Shown here one piece after another: positions 34,136 to 42,921 of a stretch of 64,000 nucleotides of DNA (its first letter is position 1; every line of letters begins with the position of its first letter). This stretch comes from Acidobacteriaceae bacterium (GTDB taxonomy: Bacteria > Acidobacteriota > Terriglobia > Terriglobales > Acidobacteriaceae). The stretch is taken from assembly GCA_030041045.1 (NCBI GenBank), contig JASHOQ010000122.1:1-64000 (forward strand), written 5' to 3'. A program made the translations under genes and the position numbers. A model generated the notes under the pieces. It ran no database searches, was not told the origin of the DNA, and was given only the letters and a program-made list of their open reading frames with translations.

Positions 34136-34206
34136 CTGCTGTCATTCTGAGCGCACGGGGCCCCAAACGTCGCTCAGTTTGGGGGTGGTAAGCGAAGAAT
34201 CTGCGG
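34136..34206. repeat. Dispersed hairpin repeat, family G copy 2
   Basis: CTGTCATTCTGAGCGCA, a GGGGCCCCAAAC...GTTTGGGGG stem and GCGAAGAATCTGCGG occur in the same order as at 2307-2383. The 357-bp gap 34060-34416 holds this repeat and the element at 34256-34363. Confidence 0.75.
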
Positions 34207-34255
34207 TTACTCCTTGCGTTGTACCCGATTCCAACTTTTCCGGCAGCGCGCTAAC

Positions 34256-34363
34256 GCGGATTTGGAAAGGTGTATCCGGGAACCTCAGACCAAAAGTCAA
34301 CGCGACCAACCTGGAGCGGTGACCTTGCTCGATCCTTCGCGAACAAAGTATTTCCAAATCCGC
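34256..34363. repeat. MITE-like element related to family E, lacking the core hairpin
   Basis: This 108-bp unit has perfect 13-bp terminal inverted repeats (GCGGATTTGGAAA / TTTCCAAATCCGC). Its interior AAAGTCAACGCGACCAACC...GGAGCGGTGACCTT aligns with the family E interior but carries a single GACCAAC (34304-34310) and no nested hairpin. It serves as an empty-site relative of the elements at 21049 and 31575, although its outer ends differ. Confidence 0.72.
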
Positions 34364-34416
34364 CGTAGGATGCAGACGAAGATTTCCCCACGCCCTCCAA
34401 ATTCCCTTCGCGCCGT

Positions 34417-35673
34417 TCAGACTGCCGCAGCCGCCAGCCTCGCCGGCGGTCGCAGCGCCGCGTGCCCCTTCGGCTGCTCGAAGCGGTGTTGCCGGAACAG
34501 CACCTTGTGCAGCACCAGCGCCGCGGCTCCACGTAGCCGCGCCACGTCGCCGTCCATCGCGGCCGCTACGCGCGGCGTGCGCGGAGTGAATGACTTCGCG
34601 ATCAGCTTGCTCTCGAGTACCGGGCAGATGCGCGGCCAAAGCGCCGTGCAGTCGCCCACAATGATGATCACCTCCGGGGCCAGGCCCGCCGCGAGCATGG
34701 TAAGCCCGCGCGCCAGGTACGTGGTCATCTTGTCCACCGAGCGCAGGGCGCGCACGTCGCCCCCTTGGGCCAGCGCCAGCAGCTCCTGGAACGACGTCAG
34801 CGTGCTCTCCGGAACAAGTTCCTGGTAATAGCGCAGGCCGGCGCGGTTCGAGGCAAAGGTCTCCCAGCATCCCACGTTGCCGCAGCCGCAAAGCGGTCCC
34901 GACTCTTCCAGCGGCATGTGCCCGAATTCGCCCGCCATGTCGTCGCGTCCGCGCACCAGGCGGCCGTCCACCATCAATCCCGTGCCGATGCCTTCCGACA
35001 CCGACACGGCAATCATGTTCTGCGTGTCCACAAAATTTCCGAACCAGCGCTCCGCCAGCAGGCAGGCGTTGGCGGCGTTTTCCATCTCCACCGGCGTCTC
35101 CAGAACTTTCTGCAACTCGGCATGCAGATCAATCTGCGTCCAGGGAACATTGGGCGAGAAGAGCAGCCGGTGCGTTTTCTGGTCCACGCGTCCTGAAACG
35201 CTCACGCCCACGCCTTGGAAGACGCGATCGCTCAGCACCGCCCGCAGCGCGCGCGCGGCCCTGGCGATATTCTGAATCGCCTTCCTCGTATCGGCTTTGG
35301 AATCGCTCTGCCCGGAAAACTGCAGCGTTTCCCGGCTCAGAATCTTGCCGTTGATGTCCACCACGGCCAGGTTCGCGTGTTCCGGCCTCAGATCGATGGC
35401 CAGCGTCACATGCTTGTCGTTCAGGGTCACAAAAACCGGCCTGCGGCCGCGCGGCAGCCGGCCCAGCGTGCCCGGCAGCACCCAGCCCTCTTCGATAAGC
35501 TGGCTGGTAATAACGGAGACCGTGCTCGGCTGCAATCCCGTCAAACGCGCCAGGTCGGCGCGGCTCACCGGCTGATGCAGGTGAATCGTGTGCAGAACAA
35601 TGTCGCGATTGATCTCGCGCGCGGTTTCGCTTGAGGCTACGCCACCACGCGGCTCCGTCCTCTTATTCCTCAC
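34417..35673 (-). CDS. ROK-family transcriptional repressor (NagC/XylR type)
   Basis: This about 418-residue protein has an N-terminal MarR-like winged helix (QPVSRADLARLTGLQPSTVS, then the wing) and a C-terminal ROK sugar-kinase-like domain. The zinc-binding motif CGCGNVGCWE and the associated EFGHM His are complete. The phosphate-binding region is VSVSEGIGTGLM rather than a kinase-optimal loop, in line with a sensor. The start is uncertain: the frame is open to 35799, and a GTG at 35673 with GAGG just upstream is my choice. It lies between the TonB receptor and a sugar-type oxidoreductase, probably regulating this locus in response to a sugar. Confidence 0.85.
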   Translation of the reverse strand: MRNKRTEPRGGVASSETAREINRDIVLHTIHLHQPVSRADLARLTGLQPSTVSVITSQLIEEGWVLPGTLGRLPRGRRPVFVTLNDKHVTLAIDLRPEHANLAVVDINGKILSRETLQFSGQSDSKADTRKAIQNIARAARALRAVLSDRVFQGVGVSVSGRVDQKTHRLLFSPNVPWTQIDLHAELQKVLETPVEMENAANACLLAERWFGNFVDTQNMIAVSVSEGIGTGLMVDGRLVRGRDDMAGEFGHMPLEESGPLCGCGNVGCWETFASNRAGLRYYQELVPESTLTSFQELLALAQGGDVRALRSVDKMTTYLARGLTMLAAGLAPEVIIIVGDCTALWPRICPVLESKLIAKSFTPRTPRVAAAMDGDVARLRGAAALVLHKVLFRQHRFEQPKGHAALRPPARLAAAAV

Positions 35674-35841
35674 GCGCACCTCAAGCCGGCCTCTCGGATT
35701 CTCGCCTTCACTATACGCGAAGGGGCGCGTCGGAAAGAAGCATGCGCCCTCGCCTGAATCGGCGCGCCGCAATCGAGCTCCAAAAGAAATGCGCGGCAAC
35801 CGGTCGATCGGCTGCCGCGCGGTACGGTCCTCAAAATCCGG

Positions 35842-38800
35842 TCAGAAGTTGATGCGGCCGGCAAACATCAACGCGCGCGCACTCTGCGTTTGCGAGTACG
35901 CTGTGCCGAAGCTGGTGATCAGTCCGAAATTGCCGTAGTTGCCCGAAGCGATATTGCTGGCCGTAGGCACCGTCGTATTCGGGTTGTTGAGGTACGGATG
36001 GTTGAACAGATTGATGGCATCCAGACCAACCTGGAATTCGGTCTCGCGCCAGATGTGGAATGACTTATAGAGCCTCGTGTTGAACTGCGAGTTGCCCGGT
36101 CCGCGAAATTGATCGCGGCCGGTATTCGCCAGCACGGGCGCGGCCGCCGACTCCGTCGGGCTCGAGAACGACGCCGGGTTGAACCACGGTCTGCCCCCAT
36201 CCACTTCCGTGTTGCCGAAGGTCCGGTTATGCCCGCCCTCCTGCTGATAAGAGCCGGTTAATTGCGCGTACGTGGCGCCAAAGCCAGGCGTGAAGCCTTC
36301 AATGGTGTTGCTGTTCGCGGTCACTGAGAACGGGAAGCCGCTGTAGTGGCTGAATTGCCCGGTCAACTGCCATCCGCCGATGATGTCGCCCGCCAGGCCG
36401 TGGTTGAGCCACATCTGCCCGGGTCCGAAGGGCAGGCTGTAGGCGCCCCACACCTGCAGGTTTTGCTTCTCGTCGTAGCCCGCCGATCCTCGGTTGAAGC
36501 GGTACATGGTCGGATAGTTGAACGTAGTCCCGCTCGATCCCGAACCGGCCCCATTGTCTTCGAAGTCGATGGCGTGCGAGTAGGTGTAGACCACGCCCAG
36601 GGAGGCGTTCTTGCCCGCATTGCGCGTCAACTGCGATTGCAGCCCGTTGTATTCCGAACTGAAGATGGGCAGGTTCATGGTGATGCCGCCCGTGTTATAG
36701 CATGTCCCTTGCGCCGTGCCCGTAACTGTGGACGCGCATGGCGCTCCGATGTTGATGGTTTCGTTGGCATTGAAGCTGCATGCCCCGGTAAAGCCGGATG
36801 ACGCGCTGAACTGGCCGTTGGGCATGCATGGTGAGGAAGCGCTCGGGAAGTTTGCCGCATTCAGATACCCGACGCCGGCCGGCTGGCGAACGAAATGATC
36901 GCCCACGTACCCGACGTTGGCTACAAAATCCTTCCAAAGAGACCGCTGCACAAACAGATTCCAGGTCTCAATGTAGCCGCGGCGGAAGTGCTGCGGGACT
37001 GTATTCGTCGATCCGGCAACGGGAAGCGACGCGAAACCGGTCGAGTAGTTGGGTGGGATTTTGGCACTATTGGGGATGCCGTAGGTAAGCGTCATCGGCG
37101 CATTGCCGTTCGCCGGATCTACAGTCATCGTGAAGTTTCCGGTTCCTTGATAGTTAGGCGCCAGATCCTCGGGGAACGAGTCGCGCAGGTAACGCATGGA
37201 GTCTGGATCGGTGGTCAGACCGAAGCCGGTGCGGATCACCGTTTTGTCATTCAGGCGGTAGGCGATGCCGAAGCGCGGCACAATCTGTCCCCACCCGGCG
37301 CCAATGCCCGCGCTGCGCGGGTTGCCGTTGATGCCGCCCACTTCCACGTTGGCGCTTTGTGGCAGTTGCGGAAGCAGAACCGATGCTCCCGTGTGATCGC
37401 GATACGGAGCCGGATAAACCTCGTACCGGACGCCGTAGGTCAGCGTCAGCTTGGGATTCATTGACCATGTATCCTGCGCATAGATGCCGTCCTCTGACCA
37501 CCGCAGCGCATTCGGATTGAAGACCTGCGAAGGGTCGCCAATCGCGTTGCCGGTGCCGTTGTTGGGCAAGCCCAGCAGTAAGTCGGCAAGCGAGTTGTAC
37601 CCCAGGATGCCGCAGGACGCAGTGGCTGCCGTCGGCGTATTTCCGCAGGTCATGCCGCCTTCGAAATAGAAGCCGCCGCGCGGGACGTTGGGCTGTCCGC
37701 CGCTGGTGGGCTGGAAGTGATTCAGGTCGAAGTGATAGTACGTGTAACCGAACTTGAATGCGTGATGCGCTCTTACATAGCTCAGGTTCACGTCCCCGGT
37801 AAACTGGTTGTCGCGGAACTCGAAGGGGTTGGAGCCGTTGTCGTTCCCAATTCCGGTGAAAGTGTTGAGATAGAACCCCGGCTCGCCGACATAATTTTTG
37901 CCCACGCCATTGGTCCCCGGGATCTTGAGCACCTCGAGTCCATAGTCGCCCAGCGCCACGTCAAGCGTCGACTGTGCGAAGGTCAAAAGGCGGGTCCAGC
38001 CGCCGTCGGCATCCAGCACCAGGTTGCTGGTGAACACATGGCTGAAGCCCAGCCCGGCATTCTGTCCGCGTCCGCCCACATCGCCCGGCTGCCCGCCGTC
38101 TGCAGTGGGACCGCCCGCGCAGGCATTGCTGCCGGTGCAGGGTGTGTCGCCCAGGACCTGTGGATCGATATCCGAGTAGGGCGTAATGCCGTATTTGCCG
38201 AACACCTGCGTCCGGTCGGTGGGAATGTAAGTGATCTTCGAGTCCGAAGCGTTGCGGCTGTATGCGATGGTCGAAGTCGCGTCGTAATCGTTGACCAGGG
38301 ATTGCGCCAGTTGCCCCGCGGTCGGGGTGCTGATCGTCTTCGAGATCGCGAGAAGGTCCTGCATCATGATCCCGCCCGCAAGTGAGATTCTCGACGTCGG
38401 AATGGTGTTTATGTTCGGCGCGGTCTCTCCGTACTCAGCGGTAAAACTCGGCCGGCACTGGTATTGCAGGTATCCGTTTGTATATGAAGTATCCGGGCTC
38501 GGGCAGAGCGTGGGATTCACTGTGCCCTCCCAGCCCGGAGCCTGCGGCTGCGGATCGTACAGGGTCGCATACGGCGCCGCCTCAGAGAAGTTGCCGGTGT
38601 TCATCAGCGCGTCTGGAACGGTCTCGGTCGCGGTCGAAAGGCTGCGCCGCGTTATGCGGTTGAAGTTGGTGAAGAAGAAGAGCTTCTTTTTGCCGGTAAG
38701 GATCTTCGGTATGTAAACCGGTCCGCCGATATTGCCGCCGTATTCCTGATAGATGTTCTTCGGCACCGCTCCCGTCGGATTAAGGGAGCTCTCCAGCGAG

Positions 38801-39681
38801 GCCTGGGTGGCCGTGTAGCTGCGGGCATTGATCGCCCCGTCCTGGTAAAACCACCACCCGCCGCCGTGAAAATCGTGCCCGCCGCTCTTGGTGGTCACCC
38901 GTATGGAGGCGCCTCCGGCCATGCCCTGCTCGGCGTTGAAGTCGTCCGTGGTTACGGTGACGCTCTCCACCGCCTCAGCCGGCGTGACGTAGGCGATCAG
39001 GTAAGGCAGCCACCCGTAATAGTCGATGGCGCCGTCGATGCGCGTGGTGTTGCCGTTCGCGGAGTTGCCGTTGACGTTCACCATCATGGCGCGCGAGGGA
39101 TTCCCGCCGATGGAGTTGTTTTCTCTCACGTCCGCGGCGCCCGGAATCAGCGTGTACAGTGACTCGTAATTGCGCCCCTGCGATGAAGTGATGGGCAGTT
39201 GCGACAACTCGGTCTGGTTGATGTCGCTGTCCACCTCGGCCGTTTGGGTTTGCAATTCCGGGGCAGCCTCGGTCACCGTTATCTGCGTTGATACCGTTTC
39301 CGGCTGCAGCGTCACGTCGATGCGCACCTGCTGGTTGACTGAAACGCTAATGTCTTTTTGCGTGAACCCGGCAAAATTTCCCTGCTGCGCAATGGAGAGC
39401 GAATAGGTGCCGGGCAGCACGTCGAGAATGTCGTACGAGCCGTCTCCGCTTGCTTTCTCGGTGCGGACTTCGCCCGTCCCCTGGTTGATGATGGTCACCG
39501 ATACATTCGGAATCACGGCGCCGGTCTTGTCCGTCACCGTGCCGTTGATCGATCCGTAGAGCACTTGCGCCGATACGCTGCCTGCTCCCAGCATCAGTCC
39601 AAGAAATGCAAGAGCAGCGATGATAATTCTGGTCGCGCACGAATTCACGCGCGCTTCGCTTCCTGGCCTGCCTTTCATCAT
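35842..39681 (-). CDS. Oar-like TonB-dependent receptor with carboxypeptidase-regulatory domain
   Basis: This 1279-residue outer-membrane receptor is of the same type as the gene at 22949 but not a close duplicate. A signal peptide (about residues 10-40, ending VSAQ) is followed by a CarboxypepD_reg domain (GSINGTVTDKTGAVIPNVSV), a plug region (AVESVTVTTDDFNAEQG and GGASIRVTTKSG) and a long barrel with a terminal Phe (GRINF). GGAGG lies 5 bases before the ATG at 39681, which decides between three closely spaced starts. A consensus sigma70 promoter is present 140-175 bp upstream, with a candidate operator near the start. It is likely an importer or sensor of glycans. Confidence 0.9.
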   Translation of the reverse strand: MMKGRPGSEARVNSCATRIIIAALAFLGLMLGAGSVSAQVLYGSINGTVTDKTGAVIPNVSVTIINQGTGEVRTEKASGDGSYDILDVLPGTYSLSIAQQGNFAGFTQKDISVSVNQQVRIDVTLQPETVSTQITVTEAAPELQTQTAEVDSDINQTELSQLPITSSQGRNYESLYTLIPGAADVRENNSIGGNPSRAMMVNVNGNSANGNTTRIDGAIDYYGWLPYLIAYVTPAEAVESVTVTTDDFNAEQGMAGGASIRVTTKSGGHDFHGGGWWFYQDGAINARSYTATQASLESSLNPTGAVPKNIYQEYGGNIGGPVYIPKILTGKKKLFFFTNFNRITRRSLSTATETVPDALMNTGNFSEAAPYATLYDPQPQAPGWEGTVNPTLCPSPDTSYTNGYLQYQCRPSFTAEYGETAPNINTIPTSRISLAGGIMMQDLLAISKTISTPTAGQLAQSLVNDYDATSTIAYSRNASDSKITYIPTDRTQVFGKYGITPYSDIDPQVLGDTPCTGSNACAGGPTADGGQPGDVGGRGQNAGLGFSHVFTSNLVLDADGGWTRLLTFAQSTLDVALGDYGLEVLKIPGTNGVGKNYVGEPGFYLNTFTGIGNDNGSNPFEFRDNQFTGDVNLSYVRAHHAFKFGYTYYHFDLNHFQPTSGGQPNVPRGGFYFEGGMTCGNTPTAATASCGILGYNSLADLLLGLPNNGTGNAIGDPSQVFNPNALRWSEDGIYAQDTWSMNPKLTLTYGVRYEVYPAPYRDHTGASVLLPQLPQSANVEVGGINGNPRSAGIGAGWGQIVPRFGIAYRLNDKTVIRTGFGLTTDPDSMRYLRDSFPEDLAPNYQGTGNFTMTVDPANGNAPMTLTYGIPNSAKIPPNYSTGFASLPVAGSTNTVPQHFRRGYIETWNLFVQRSLWKDFVANVGYVGDHFVRQPAGVGYLNAANFPSASSPCMPNGQFSASSGFTGACSFNANETINIGAPCASTVTGTAQGTCYNTGGITMNLPIFSSEYNGLQSQLTRNAGKNASLGVVYTYSHAIDFEDNGAGSGSSGTTFNYPTMYRFNRGSAGYDEKQNLQVWGAYSLPFGPGQMWLNHGLAGDIIGGWQLTGQFSHYSGFPFSVTANSNTIEGFTPGFGATYAQLTGSYQQEGGHNRTFGNTEVDGGRPWFNPASFSSPTESAAAPVLANTGRDQFRGPGNSQFNTRLYKSFHIWRETEFQVGLDAINLFNHPYLNNPNTTVPTASNIASGNYGNFGLITSFGTAYSQTQSARALMFAGRINF

Positions 39682-39702
39682 ACCCACCTCCGCAAATTGG
39701 GT

Positions 39703-39724
39703 AACCTTAGCAAAACGCTTGGTT
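39703..39724. promoter_or_regulatory. Candidate operator: imperfect inverted repeat near receptor start
   Basis: AACCTTAGC and GCTTGGTT are imperfect inverted arms around AAAAC, about 20 bp upstream of the receptor ATG and within its predicted leader. A repressor bound here would block elongation or translation entry. The nearby ROK protein is a candidate binder, which is speculative. Confidence 0.3.
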
Positions 39725-39828
39725 AGGCCTCATCGACTCCCTTCCGCTTCACGAATCGAATTCAACCCACGCCAACGGAAAGAGCGCACCACGCGCGTCG
39801 AGGAGGGGTCCCTTTGTTTGTGTGCCGA

Positions 39829-39857
39829 ACTATAGGTGCTGGAAATACCCTTGTCAA
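39829..39857 (-). promoter_or_regulatory. Consensus sigma70 promoter for the TonB receptor at 35842-39681
   Basis: Minus strand TTGACA (39852-39857), exactly 17 bases, then TATAGT (39829-39834). Both hexamers are near-perfect. Transcription would start near 39822, giving a leader of about 140 nt. The 472-bp gap 39682-40153 is AT-rich compared with its surroundings and holds nothing else that I can support. Confidence 0.65.
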
Positions 39858-40153
39858 GCAGTAAAAATCCCCTTAATTGGGAGCAAAAACGATTTATTGC
39901 CGCGCCCTGATTCTTCCCGCCGGAGAATCATCTTGTGCAAACCACATCTTTTGTTGTATTTATGGGAGGCCAAATCGCCGATTGAGAATTTCCACTGCGT
40001 TCCTGCCTTTTGTGAACCAGTCGAACTTCGTTGTGATGAAACGCGCCTTGATTCAATTGGCGAATGCGTTCATACAGGAACTTGACGGCGTTGCGGTACG
40101 CCCCTCGCGTCCGCCGTTGCCGCTACACTTTCTATCGAGGACTCTTCGTCGCC

Positions 40154-41485
40154 ATGCTTATCCGGTCTCGTCTCTTCCTGCTCATTGTCTTCGGCCTGCT
40201 CACCTTTTCCGGGTCCTCGTCCGCGCAATCTGCCCCTCCCCGCCCGAAACCGGATGCCACGCTCGAGTATGTCGTCCTGCTCAGCCGTCATGGCGTGCGC
40301 TCGCCCCTCGGCGTTCCCGGCGCCCTCGATAAGTTCTCCGCCGCGCCCTGGCCACGGTGGGAAGTCCCGCCCGGCTTCCTCACACCCCACGGCTACGCCT
40401 TGATCAAGCTTTTCGGCGCCTGGGATCGCGCGCGCTTCTCCTCCGATGGCCTGCTCGCGCCCGCCGGCTGCGCTGACGCCGCGCACGTGACCATCCTTGC
40501 CGATACCGATCAGCGCACCCGCGAAACCGGCAAGGCGCTCGCCGAAGGCATGCTGCCCGGCTGCTCCGTTCCCGTGCACTCCCTCCACGCATTCGAAAAC
40601 GATCCCCTCTTTCGCTCGCTTGAGGCCGGCGTGGGCCGTGCAAACTACGCGCTTGCCACCGCGGCCATCGCCGGGCGCATCGGCGGCGATCCCAACAACC
40701 TCACGGCTGCCTTCCATGCGCAGCTCGACGCGCTCGATCGCGTGCTTTTAGGCTGCGGCCGCGCATCACCCTCGGAGCGCAAGCGCACCTCCATCTTCGA
40801 CGTGGGCGCCGCGCTCGTTCCCGGTAACGGCGACCGTCCCGCCTCCTTGCGCGGCCCGGTCATGAGCGCGTCCGTCATGGTGGAAAATTTTCTCCTCGCG
40901 TACACCGACGGCAAGCCCGACGCCGACGTCGGCTGGGGCTGCGTAGACGGCTCGACGCTGCGTTCTCTCATGCAGCTCGATACCGCCTCCTGGGAGTTCG
41001 GCACGCGCACCCGCGCCATCGCCCGCATGAAGGCCTCGAATCTCCTCTTTCATATTCAGAAGAGCATTGCCCAGAGCGTGGCCGGCAAGCCTGTCGACGG
41101 CGCGCTCGGCTCGCCTGCCGACCGCCTGCTCATTCTTGTCGGCCATGACACCAACATCGCCACCGTGGCCGGCGCACTCGGCATCGACTGGATCGTCGAC
41201 GGCCGCGTCGATGACACGCCTCCCGGCGGCGCGCTGCTCTTCGAGCTGTGGCGCTCGCGCCCTGACGGCAAGCCCTTTGTGCGCCTCGAATACACCGCGC
41301 AGACCCTCGAGCAGATGCGCCAGGCGCAGCCGCTCACACCGGCAAACCCTCCCGGCCAGGAACCCATCTTCGTCCCCGGCTGCAGCGGCCCGCTGCCGGA
41401 GATTGACATGTCCTGTTCCCTCGATAGCTTCCGGGCCGCAATGAACGCCGCCATCGATCCCAATTACGTGCGCCCGCAGCGGTGA
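40154..41485 (+). CDS. Secreted histidine acid phosphatase (glucose-1-phosphatase/phytase type)
   Basis: This 443-residue protein has a signal peptide (LFLLIVFGLLTFSGSSSAQ). It shows the branch-2 histidine phosphatase signatures: the nucleophile motif SRHGVRSP near the N-terminus and the proton-donor motif GHDTNIA in the second half, with conserved Arg residues (DTDQRTRETG). The family releases phosphate from sugar phosphates, phytate or other esters in the periplasm. Six or more Cys residues in the mature part are compatible with disulphides. It is the first gene of a plus-strand series, 200 bp before the octaheme cytochrome. A GAGGA box precedes the ATG at 40154. Confidence 0.87.
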   Translation: MLIRSRLFLLIVFGLLTFSGSSSAQSAPPRPKPDATLEYVVLLSRHGVRSPLGVPGALDKFSAAPWPRWEVPPGFLTPHGYALIKLFGAWDRARFSSDGLLAPAGCADAAHVTILADTDQRTRETGKALAEGMLPGCSVPVHSLHAFENDPLFRSLEAGVGRANYALATAAIAGRIGGDPNNLTAAFHAQLDALDRVLLGCGRASPSERKRTSIFDVGAALVPGNGDRPASLRGPVMSASVMVENFLLAYTDGKPDADVGWGCVDGSTLRSLMQLDTASWEFGTRTRAIARMKASNLLFHIQKSIAQSVAGKPVDGALGSPADRLLILVGHDTNIATVAGALGIDWIVDGRVDDTPPGGALLFELWRSRPDGKPFVRLEYTAQTLEQMRQAQPLTPANPPGQEPIFVPGCSGPLPEIDMSCSLDSFRAAMNAAIDPNYVRPQR

Positions 41486-41685
41486 CGGGGCACAGACCTC
41501 GCCTGTCCGGCTTTTCGAGGAGCCCTCAACCGAACCTTTTATTTCCAAATCGAAACACTGCCGGTGAATAGCGCTCGCCTTGGATGCGCAGGCGCAGACG
41601 GGACTGATAAATTGTGGACGCACGTGATTTCCGGGTCGGCCAAACGCGAATCCGGGGCCGCGTAGTTTCTTCAAGGGCCGCTGCC

Positions 41686-42921
41686 ATGCGATTCCGCTCC
41701 GTATTCCTTGCCGTTACCATCTCCTTCGCGCTCATCCTCGTCGCCTTTCTCGTCAGCCGCGCCCGGCCCCGCGCGGAAACCAATCAACCTAACGCCGATT
41801 TCGTCCTCGCCACCGGCAAGTGCGCGGAGTGCCACGCGCGCCTTCAATATTCCGTGGTACATGAGTATGAGATGTCCGCGCACGCCAAAAAGGGCGTCAC
41901 CTGCCTCGACTGCCACGAGCCCGCCCCGGGCCAGCAGAAGATGGATCATCACGGGTTCGTCATCAGCACCCATCTCACCGCCGGCAACTGCCGTTCTTGC
42001 CACGAGAGCATCTATCAGGAGTTCCTGCGCAGCCGGCATGCCGCGCCGAGCTGGGCCGCGGTGCATGGCGCGCAGGGTCTTTCAAAAGAGCAGGTCGACT
42101 TCAGCGAGCAGTTTCAGCCCGGCGGCGCCAGCCGCCAGCCCAATCCGCTCACCCTCCCCGAGGGCCACGCCTCTGTGACCGCCGGCTGCGAGCAGTGCCA
42201 CTCCATCGGCAAGCCCAACGACGACGGCACCATCGGCACCTGCACCGAATGCCACTCGCGCCACACCAGCTCCATCGCGCTCGCCCGCCTGCCCTCCACC
42301 TGCGGCCAATGCCACATGGGCCCCGATCACTCGCAGATGGAGATCTACAACGAATCCAAGCATGGCGTGATGTTCGCCGCACAGCGCGACCTGCTGCGTC
42401 TCGATGCCGATCCGCGCACCCTCACCACGCGCGACATGTTCGTGCCCACCTGCGCCACCTGCCACATGAGCGGCATCAACGGCCTCAAGGTGACGCACAA
42501 TCCCTCTGACCGCCTCAGCTGGTATCTCGCTGACGCCGTGAGCACTCATCGCCCCAATTACTTGCAGGCGCAGATCAACATGAAGCAGATATGCACGCAG
42601 TGCCATACCCAGGCACTCGTTGACCGCGTCTACACCCAGGCCGAGCAGGTAATCGCCAGCACCAACGCCAAGGTGCTTGCCGCCAAGGCCATCATGGATT
42701 CGCTGCACAAGGACGGCTCGCTCACCGGTCCGCCCTTCACCCAGCCCATCGACTTCACCTTCTTCAATCTCTGGCACTACGACGGGCGCACCAGCAAGCA
42801 CGGCGCCTTCATGGGCGGCGCCGACTTTGTGCAATGGCACGGCAACTACGAATTACTGTTCAAGACGGTCGAACTCGAGCACGAGGCGGACGAGCTCAGG
42901 AGGGAGCATGGCCGTAAATAA
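41686..42921 (+). CDS. Octaheme c-type cytochrome, hydroxylamine oxidoreductase-like
   Basis: This 411-residue protein has a signal/anchor segment (residues 6-23) and exactly eight CxxCH heme motifs at residues 46, 73, 102, 168, 186, 206, 256 and 303. Many additional His residues can serve as sixth ligands. The spacing and the C-terminal helical region with FNLWHYDGR and MGGADFVQWHGNYELL match the HAO-like octaheme family. Enzymes of this family oxidise hydroxylamine or hydrazine, or reduce nitrite or hydroxylamine. Direction cannot be told here, and the cross-linking Tyr of true HAO cannot be confirmed by eye. It overlaps the next gene by 14 bases, an obvious two-gene operon. The frame is open to 41614; the ATG at 41686 immediately precedes the signal segment. 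Confidence 0.85.
   Translation: MRFRSVFLAVTISFALILVAFLVSRARPRAETNQPNADFVLATGKCAECHARLQYSVVHEYEMSAHAKKGVTCLDCHEPAPGQQKMDHHGFVISTHLTAGNCRSCHESIYQEFLRSRHAAPSWAAVHGAQGLSKEQVDFSEQFQPGGASRQPNPLTLPEGHASVTAGCEQCHSIGKPNDDGTIGTCTECHSRHTSSIALARLPSTCGQCHMGPDHSQMEIYNESKHGVMFAAQRDLLRLDADPRTLTTRDMFVPTCATCHMSGINGLKVTHNPSDRLSWYLADAVSTHRPNYLQAQINMKQICTQCHTQALVDRVYTQAEQVIASTNAKVLAAKAIMDSLHKDGSLTGPPFTQPIDFTFFNLWHYDGRTSKHGAFMGGADFVQWHGNYELLFKTVELEHEADELRREHGRK

Noticed and set aside
39822..40085. 87-residue plus-strand frame before the acid phosphatase
   Set aside because: It overlaps the consensus promoter of the TonB receptor, has no ribosome binding site and shows no domain.
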